Source of the DNA: a virus | Length of the DNA stretch: 32,598 nt | Reading direction: 5' to 3' (one strand) | IMG/VR virus record: IMGVR_UViG_3300037237_000074 | Coordinates: 1 to 32,598 of that record | Shown here: piece after piece, positions 27,812-32,598 of the stretch | Numbering within the stretch: the stretch's first letter is position 1 | How the letters are laid out: every line of letters starts with the position of its first letter | Translations under genes and position numbers: made by a program | The notes under the pieces: generated by a model | Databases searched by the model: none | What the model was told of the DNA's origin: nothing | The model's input: the letters and a program-made list of their open reading frames with translations, nothing else

Positions 27812-28875
27812 CAGATCACCCGGCTTCGTGCCTTGCGGCAGTAGCCGGTCTCCGCTTCGTCCCACAGGTCGGCGAGCGCCGTGCCCAGCCCGCGTTCGCC
27901 TTCCTCGCCCTGCGGATCGCTGTAACCGCCCGTTTCCTGCAGGACCCGCTGCCCGGCTTCGGCGATGTTCAGGTCACGGATCAGCAGCGGCGGCCGGTGA
28001 ACCGTGAGCGGTGCGCTGACCAGGTGCGTCGCCGCCGTGGTGCCCAGAGCGCCGCGGATCACCGTCAGCGAGCGGTAGGCGTTGATCGTCGCCCCGCCGC
28101 TGTGATCGGCCAGGACCGTGCCATCCCACGCCCGCTTCACCGTGACCACGCTGCCGGTCACGTCGGACACGAGCATCCGCTCGCTGTCGATCAGCAGCGT
28201 CTCGCCTGCGCTGGCCGAGCCGGACCCCGTGACCGTGATCGCGTTATCTGCCGCCGACTCGGTGGTGCCGCCGCTGACGATCGTGAGGCCCGTGCTGGCC
28301 GTCGCGTGATCGGACACGAGCATCCGCTCGCTGTCGATGACCAGGATGTGCCCCACCGTGGCCAGCGCCGAGTTCGACACCACGACCGTCGTGCCCGTCG
28401 TGTCGGTCAGCGCGGTGGCGAGCGTCCCGGCCGGGTCCGTGTCGATGCTGAACCCGTACGTGCCCATGACCGCGACGTCCCGCTGCGGGGTGTCGCCCTG
28501 CCCGAACGACCCCGACTTGGACCTGTCCAGTTCCAGGAACGTGAACGGCGGGCCGTAGTTCCACGGGCCCCAGAGGATGTTCGCGGCCAGGATGACGTTC
28601 CCGCCGCTGGTCACCACGGGCACGGTCACCGTGACGTCGGCGAGTTCGTTAGCGTCGAACCAGATGCGCCACGGGTAGGCCCGCTGGAAGTTGGGCCAGT
28701 CGTAGTAGCGGGTGTCTACCTTCGGGTAGAACACGCGGTGCATGTGATTGTCAATGTTCCGCGCCGCCGACTGCAGCGCCCGGTCAATCCGCTGGTCCTC
28801 ACGGGCCGTGAACTTGAAGTCGGGCGACCGCTTCACGTCCTCACGGGTCGCATAAACCGGCGTCGTTACAGCCAT
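27811..28875 (-). CDS. Head-tail connector (adaptor) protein
   Basis: 354 aa, ATG at 28875 with GAGGTGG upstream, overlapping the previous gene by 10 bp. It opens MAVTTPVYATREDVKRSPDF followed by helical ALQSAARNIDNHMHRVFYP, the adaptor pattern. The middle has two similar beta units, each with I-L/L-I-DSERMLVSD (at about 190 and 250). The C-terminus ends DLWDEAETGYCRKARSRVI. It likely docks under the portal. The repeated beta units are an elaboration not usual in small adaptors. Confidence 0.75.
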   Translation of the reverse strand: MAVTTPVYATREDVKRSPDFKFTAREDQRIDRALQSAARNIDNHMHRVFYPKVDTRYYDWPNFQRAYPWRIWFDANELADVTVTVPVVTSGGNVILAANILWGPWNYGPPFTFLELDRSKSGSFGQGDTPQRDVAVMGTYGFSIDTDPAGTLATALTDTTGTTVVVSNSALATVGHILVIDSERMLVSDHATASTGLTIVSGGTTESAADNAITVTGSGSASAGETLLIDSERMLVSDVTGSVVTVKRAWDGTVLADHSGGATINAYRSLTVIRGALGTTAATHLVSAPLTVHRPPLLIRDLNIAEAGQRVLQETGGYSDPQGEEGERGLGTALADLWDEAETGYCRKARSRVI

Positions 28876-29579
28876 GCTGGCCACCTCACTGCCCAGGCTT
28901 CCTCGGTCACGGCATCCGGCCAGCACGCCGGGTCGTGCAGGTCGCCCCAGGACCACCAGCCGCGAGGCTCGGCCAGCAGCGCGTGACTCCCGGGGAGTTC
29001 AGCGCCGAGGATGACCGGGCCGGGGGTCTCGAGCGGAACAGCGCCGAACCAGTCCGGCCGGACGCCAGCCACGCCGTACTCGCTAGCAGCCTTGAGCGTG
29101 GCCAGGATCGACGCCCCCGCCTCCGGGTCGTGCGCGGTGTGCCAGTAGAGCGACAGCACGTCGTCAGCGCCTACAGCGCGGCCTGAGAGCCGCAGCGAGG
29201 CAGCGACAGCCTCGGCCGAGCAGAGGCCGACGGCGCCCGGGGTGAGCGTCCGCTTCTTCGTGGCCTTCGCGGTCGGCTTCTTCTTCGCCGGGGCCTTCGC
29301 GGCCGGGCCGTGGATGACCTTGGTCGTCTTCGCGGTCGGTGCGGGCTTGGACGCTGGCGCCGTGCTCTTGTGCGCCTTCGCCGGGGCGTGCTTCGCCGGG
29401 GCCGTCTTGTGCTTGGCAGGCGCAGTCTTGGCAGGCCCGCCACCACCGCCGCCGCCAGCACCGCCGCCGCCGCCGCCGCCGCCAGGTGAAGACGGCGAAG
29501 TCGCCGCGGGGTGCTTGCTACCCCCGGCGTGCTTGGCCGTCGTGCCCTTCGGCGCCGGCTTCGCGGCAGGCTTGCGCAT
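28866..29579 (-). CDS. Lys/Ala/Pro-rich protein with papain/C39-like C-terminal domain
   Basis: 237 aa, ATG at 29579. Residues 1 to about 115 are low complexity: a basic Lys/Ala/Pro tract, a poly-Gly block (eight and seven Gly), then AKHKTAPAKHAPAKAHKS, much like the tail of histone H1-like proteins. The C-terminal half (GLCSAEAVAASLRLSGRAVG, then LSLYWHTAHDPEAG and GSHALLAEPRGWW) has a Cys near the start of a helix and a later His, as in C39/papain-like folds. Protease activity is unproven. It could be a virion-packaged DNA-binding protein, a head-maturation protein or part of the connector. Confidence 0.6.
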   Translation of the reverse strand: MRKPAAKPAPKGTTAKHAGGSKHPAATSPSSPGGGGGGGGAGGGGGGGPAKTAPAKHKTAPAKHAPAKAHKSTAPASKPAPTAKTTKVIHGPAAKAPAKKKPTAKATKKRTLTPGAVGLCSAEAVAASLRLSGRAVGADDVLSLYWHTAHDPEAGASILATLKAASEYGVAGVRPDWFGAVPLETPGPVILGAELPGSHALLAEPRGWWSWGDLHDPACWPDAVTEEAWAVRWPAWL

Positions 29580-29582
29580 GGG

Positions 29583-29960
29583 CTAGGCCGCCGCCCGGCG
29601 CCGGTCCATCATCTCGGCCAGGTTGTCGAGTTGCGTCGTCCAGACCGCGTTACCGGGCTCGTAGTTGCCGTCGTTGTCCTTGCGCCCGATCTGGTGACCA
29701 GCGGGCCGCACGCCCATGTCGGCGAGGAAGTTCTCGAACTTGCGCCAGCGCTCACAGACCGTGATGCCCCGGCCGCCGTAGTTCGGATAGCTCGCCTGCG
29801 ACGGGTAGCGGCAGCGGGCGATCATGTTCTGCCACGACACGTAGGTAGGGCTGCGGAGCACGCGCCCATCGGGTGACGTGGACGTGTGTCCGTGGCGCAG
29901 CGCAGTCCTGCGCCGCGTCTCCCGGTACTCGGGAGTGCGCTCATAACTGCCGGATGGCAT
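29583..29960 (-). CDS. Free-standing HNH-like endonuclease
   Basis: 125 aa, ATG at 29960. The core SPTYVSWQNMIARCRYPSQA, then YGGRGITVCERW and FENFLADMG, with IGRKDNDGNYEPGNAVWTT, matches the common phage family of small HNH/homing-type endonucleases with a Y-x-x-W-x-x-M-x-x-R-C motif and a late R-x-D-N-x-G-x-Y-x-P-x-N-x-x-W segment. These nick or cut DNA, often to spread their own gene, and sometimes help packaging. It sits between head genes on the same strand, suggesting an intergenic mobile gene. Confidence 0.75.
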   Translation of the reverse strand: MPSGSYERTPEYRETRRRTALRHGHTSTSPDGRVLRSPTYVSWQNMIARCRYPSQASYPNYGGRGITVCERWRKFENFLADMGVRPAGHQIGRKDNDGNYEPGNAVWTTQLDNLAEMMDRRRAAA

Positions 29961-30046
29961 CCGTTGACTCGCTTTCTGTCCTAGCCCGCATGGTGATGGG
30001 CCGGTATGCCTGGCTTATGTGGTGCTATTCGGTTGTTGACCTGCGG

Positions 30047-30256
30047 TTATATGCCGCTCATCGTGTTGACGTCGTAGTCACGCGGGTACTGCCAGCCGTC
30101 GAACGGGCAGAACAGGATCCCCGGCTCGGACGATGGCCCTTCTTTCAGCTGCGTGCCGTCGTTCGGGCAGGCCACGGGCGGGATGCTCGCGTAATACTCG
30201 GCGTACGCTGCCTGCTCCTGCAGCGTCGAGTAGAGATCCCAGCCCGTGACCGGCAT
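30047..30256 (-). CDS. Small zinc-ribbon protein
   Basis: 69 aa, ATG at 30256. After a helix (GWDLYSTLQEQAAYAEYYAS) it carries IPPVACPNDGTQL and ILFCPFDGWQY, two CPxDG knuckles that likely bind one zinc. Proteins of this size and pattern are frequent between capsid and connector genes of Streptomyces phages. Role unknown. The 86 bp downstream of it hold no gene. Confidence 0.65.
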   Translation of the reverse strand: MPVTGWDLYSTLQEQAAYAEYYASIPPVACPNDGTQLKEGPSSEPGILFCPFDGWQYPRDYDVNTMSGI

Positions 30257-30259
30257 CGG

Positions 30260-30637
30260 CTAGTCCTCCGTGTCCGCGGCCGGGGCCGTCCTGGTCACGA
30301 CCGTCGCCGTCGCTAGCACTGGCGCCCTAGGTGGGGCCGGTGCGGGCACCACGGCCGAGGCAACAGCGTCGGCTAGTTGCGCCTTCGTACCCGAGACAGG
30401 CAGGCCGAGTTCCCTGGCCTGGTCCTGCAGCTCGGCCTTAAGCACGACCGGCTCAGGCTCAGACTCGGCCACTTCCGGCACCACGGCCAGTTCCTCTGGC
30501 TGCGCCTCGGCCGCAGCCCAGGCGTTACTCGGGCCACCCGTCGTGGACTTCGGCATCTCGCGTTCCTCCCTGCACATAGGGCAGCTGGTGATCGGCCCGG
30601 CGATGGCCCGGCATCCGCAGTGCTCGCAGTCCCACAT
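30260..30637 (-). CDS. Zinc-ribbon plus SAP-like protein
   Basis: 125 aa from ATG 30637 (GAGGGAG upstream). N-terminus MWDCEHCGCRAIAGPITSCP, then MCREERE, is a zinc ribbon. A second in-frame ATG (about residue 28, MPKSTT) also has a good site, GGGAGG, so two products are possible. The C-terminal half LKAELQDQARELGLPVSGTK followed by AQLADAVA is a SAP/Rho-N-like helix-extended-helix DNA-binding motif. It could contact DNA in the head or be a small virion protein. Confidence 0.65.
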   Translation of the reverse strand: MWDCEHCGCRAIAGPITSCPMCREEREMPKSTTGGPSNAWAAAEAQPEELAVVPEVAESEPEPVVLKAELQDQARELGLPVSGTKAQLADAVASAVVPAPAPPRAPVLATATVVTRTAPAADTED

Positions 30638-30646
30638 ATGGCTCCC

Positions 30647-31159
30647 TCACAGCGCCGTGATCGTCGCGCCCGCGTCGTAGGGGACGTACGTCACAGACCA
30701 GGTGATCGCCCCGGTGCTGGTGGCGACCGTGGTCACGTCGATCGTGCCGGCCGGGACGATCAGCAGCCCGCCGCTGGTGAACGGGACACCCTGCCCGCCT
30801 GACGTGGTGTTCCACAGGAACGTGCCGTCCGCGCCGCTGGACAGCAGTGCGGTCGCCTTCGCCTGCGGGACCGCCAGCGACGTCCCGACGGCCTTCCCGG
30901 TGAGGTCGAGCGTGGCGCAGAACGACGCGGTAGACGCCGACCCGCCCGTAGGCGTATTGCCGACAGACAGCGTGGTCGCCTGCGACTGGATGACCGTGCT
31001 GACCACGCCAGTCAGCGACGTAACGACCACCCGCCCACCGGCCACGGTGAAGATGTGGCCGGTGGTGCTGACCGGGAGAGTCTTGGCTCCTCCCGTGACC
31101 AGCGCGCCGTATGCGGACGCCATGAGCTGCGCCGCCTGCGACGCCGGGTTCGCACTCAT
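30647..31159 (-). CDS. Head decoration-like protein B (paralogue of 31161-31652)
   Basis: 170 aa, ATG at 31159. Beta-rich with IFTVAGGRVVVTSLTGVVST near residue 36 and ITWSVTYVPYDAGATITAL at the end. Both segments match the neighbouring protein (LFTVHNGAVLVTSFFGLVTT; INWYITYVPLDEGA). Downstream of the capsid gene such proteins are often capsid decoration or head fibre subunits; no enzymatic motif is present. Probably arose by tandem duplication. Confidence 0.65.
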   Translation of the reverse strand: MSANPASQAAQLMASAYGALVTGGAKTLPVSTTGHIFTVAGGRVVVTSLTGVVSTVIQSQATTLSVGNTPTGGSASTASFCATLDLTGKAVGTSLAVPQAKATALLSSGADGTFLWNTTSGGQGVPFTSGGLLIVPAGTIDVTTVATSTGAITWSVTYVPYDAGATITAL

Positions 31160-31160
31160 G

Positions 31161-31652
31161 TCAGGCCGTCAGCGCCCCGACGTACGCGCCCTCATCGAGC
31201 GGCACGTAGGTGATGTACCAGTTGATCGCGCCGGTCTCCGCGTTGGATGCGGTCGCCGTGATGGTCCCGGCGGACACCGGGAACGGCGCGAGAATGCCGA
31301 ACGTGACGTTGCCCGCGTGGGCACCGATCGACAGGGCGCCCGGCTTGCTGGTCGTCGGCGTGTCGATGACCGAGAACCAGGTGCCGGCCTCCTCAGTGAT
31401 CGCGACGGTGGTCGCGATCCCGTTCGTCTCGGCCGTGCCGGTCGTCGGCGCGGTGCCGACCACGAAACCGGGGTCGCCGCCAGGCACGGTGGTGACGAGC
31501 CCGAAGAACGACGTGACCAGGACAGCGCCGTTGTGGACCGTGAACAGCGTCTGCGTTCCGGGACCGCCCTGCGGGAAAGCCAGGGCGCCCGTCCGCACGC
31601 TCTGCCCGAGCACGCTGATCCGCGCAGCGTCAAGGTTGAGCCAGTTGGACAT
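31161..31652 (-). CDS. Head decoration-like protein A
   Basis: 163 aa, ATG at 31652 (MSNWLNLDAARISVLGQSVR). It has the same beta scaffold as the next gene product: LFTVHNGAVLVTSFFGLVTT, a middle beta section, and VSAGTITATASNAETGAINW leading to YITYVPLDEGAYVGAL. Located two genes after the capsid. Role as a virion surface protein is inferred from position and composition. Confidence 0.65.
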   Translation of the reverse strand: MSNWLNLDAARISVLGQSVRTGALAFPQGGPGTQTLFTVHNGAVLVTSFFGLVTTVPGGDPGFVVGTAPTTGTAETNGIATTVAITEEAGTWFSVIDTPTTSKPGALSIGAHAGNVTFGILAPFPVSAGTITATASNAETGAINWYITYVPLDEGAYVGALTA

Positions 31653-31667
31653 GTCAGAAACCTCCTG

Positions 31668-32159
31668 TCACGCGCACGGGATGCGCAGGTTCGCGGGCTT
31701 CCGCTGGACGGTCAGGTCATACAGCACCGCCATCGGCAGCGTGGCCCCGGAGCCGCTGACCGTGACGTTGATGTAGTTGTAGGTGTCGGCCAGTTCGGAT
31801 ACGAGGAAGTCCACGTAGAACACGGCGCTGGTGGTCGAGATCGGGTTGGTCAGCACACCGTTAGTGGCTCCCCATCCCGTGCCCCCGACATAGGCAATGT
31901 TCTGCGACACCCAGTGGTTCGTGTTTCCTGTCAGCCGGGTGTAACCCGTGCCTGGCTGCCCGAACCCGAGTGCCGTGGTCCAGTTGCTCGTGGTGCCACC
32001 GCTGTACGCAGTGGACGCGGTGACGGTCAGGATCGCGGCGACGGATGAGCCGTTGACCGCCACGAAACCGATGCCCGAGCAGTCCGTGAGGCAGATGTTG
32101 AGACCAGACGGGCTCGCCACCACGTCGTATTCACGGCCTAGTGCCTTCATTCCAGCCAC
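31668..32159 (-). CDS. Beta-rich head-associated protein
   Basis: 163 aa, GTG at 32159 with GAGAGGAAG upstream; ATG at 32150 lacks a site. It begins MAGMKALGREYDVVASPSGL and continues Gly/Ser/Thr-rich, with VFYVDFLVSELADTYNYINV and VLYDLTVQRKPANLRIPCA at the end. It follows the capsid gene directly and may be a decoration or capsid-stabilising protein. No family is recognised with certainty. Confidence 0.6.
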   Translation of the reverse strand: MAGMKALGREYDVVASPSGLNICLTDCSGIGFVAVNGSSVAAILTVTASTAYSGGTTSNWTTALGFGQPGTGYTRLTGNTNHWVSQNIAYVGGTGWGATNGVLTNPISTTSAVFYVDFLVSELADTYNYINVTVSGSGATLPMAVLYDLTVQRKPANLRIPCA

Positions 32160-32204
32160 TTGAGGCTTCCTCTCCCCCCGGGGGCGTTACTGCCCGGGAT
32201 ACGT

Positions 32205-32228
32205 GCCCCCGGCCATGCGGCCGGGGGC
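32205..32228 (-). terminator. GC hairpin after capsid gene
   Basis: A perfect 10-bp stem GCCCCCGGCC (32205-32214) with GGCCGGGGGC (32219-32228) and a 4-nt loop ATGC, 11 bp after the capsid stop on the minus strand. No T-run is present. It likely limits read-through so that capsid is made in excess over downstream proteins, as in many phages. Confidence 0.7.
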
Positions 32229-32239
32229 GGGGCGATCAG

Positions 32240-32598
32240 CTAGGACCGGGTGGCCAGCTGGACGAACGCGGACAGGGTGTTCGCGCTGTTGTTGTGCGGG
32301 GTCAGCGCGGACTGCAGCCACGGCCGGCCGTCCACGCGCTCGATGATGCGGTAGGCGGTCTGGTCGTTCTGGAACGCGAACTGGTCCGACGCGGCCACTT
32401 CCACCGACTGCCGGTCACCGATCAGGTAGTAGGAAAGATCGACAAAGTTGATGTCTCCGGTGGTGCCGAGCGCCGGCACCTTCTCCGTGAAGATCACCGG
32501 GCGGCCGAGGATCGTCATGGGCGGGGTGTCGGTGCCGCTGGTGTTGCCGTATCCGCCGATCCAGATCGGGCCACCGCCAGTGCCCACAGACAGCGCCA
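32240..32598 (-). CDS. HK97-type major capsid protein, C-terminal part
   Basis: At least 119 codons; the 5' end lies beyond the right edge. It contains GRPVIFTEKVPALGTTGDIN, FVDLSYYLIGDRQSVEV, SDQFAFQNDQTAYRIIERVD and a C-terminal QLATRS. This G-x-P-V ... G-D-x-x-x-x-D-x-S-x-Y ... F-x-x-x-Q-x-x-x-R-x-x-x-R-x-D-G pattern is the C-terminal A-domain region of HK97-fold capsid proteins. It would be preceded by portal and protease or scaffold genes outside the window. Confidence 0.85.
   Translation of the reverse strand, partial: ALSVGTGGGPIWIGGYGNTSGTDTPPMTILGRPVIFTEKVPALGTTGDINFVDLSYYLIGDRQSVEVAASDQFAFQNDQTAYRIIERVDGRPWLQSALTPHNNSANTLSAFVQLATRS

Overview
The window is very GC-rich, uses many GTG starts, packs genes with ATGA, GTGA or TGATG overlaps, and its proteins look like those of Streptomyces-type actinomycete phages and integrative elements. 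It reads as most of one temperate siphovirus of a high-GC actinobacterium. I see no host housekeeping gene, tRNA, rRNA or CRISPR array.

Layout. Positions 1-838 (minus) hold the start of the packaging/late operon: a small zinc protein, a terminase-small-subunit-like protein, and a gene leaving the window at the left edge. Positions 839-1287 are a repeat-rich control region with 11-bp phased arrays. Positions 1288-7630 resemble the transfer module of an actinomycete integrative conjugative element (AICE) or Streptomyces plasmid: a minimal GntR regulator divergent from a plus-strand operon encoding a DUF2637 membrane protein, a TraB/FtsK-type DNA translocase with C-terminal winged helix, and a series of small membrane or zinc proteins. 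Positions 7631-9827 are the lysogeny switch: candidate attP, a strong terminator, tyrosine integrase, an XRE regulator and a divergent excisionase. Positions 9829-12752 (plus) hold a primase-zinc-finger-like protein and small early proteins separated by repeat clusters. Positions 12798-32598 (minus) are the structural late genes, read from right to left: HK97-type capsid (cut by the right edge), decoration-like proteins, connectors, tail terminator, two tail-tube paralogues, a lipoprotein, tail chaperones with a -1 slippery site, a 1336-aa tape measure, a 1488-aa glycine-rich tail protein, and a sigma-like protein last.

How it fits together. The late operon appears to start near 838, leave the window on the left and re-enter at the right edge. 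The window is therefore probably a cut through a circular or circularly permuted phage genome. The part missing would be terminase large subunit, portal, any protease or scaffold, and the capsid N-terminus. Phage genes flank the integrase on both sides, so the candidate attP is uninterrupted, as in free phage DNA or a phage-plasmid rather than an integrated prophage.

Most interesting. The element carries two DNA-motor systems, each beside its own dense non-coding repeat array: virion packaging (terminase small subunit near the 11-bp phased arrays, 892-1281) and conjugation-type translocation (TraB-like ATPase followed by eight copies of TGTCGCG in either orientation, 4767-4971). This suggests a phage/conjugative-element hybrid that might move both in virions and by TraB-type double-stranded DNA transfer. 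The function is inferred. The repeats, motifs and gene order are read directly from the sequence.
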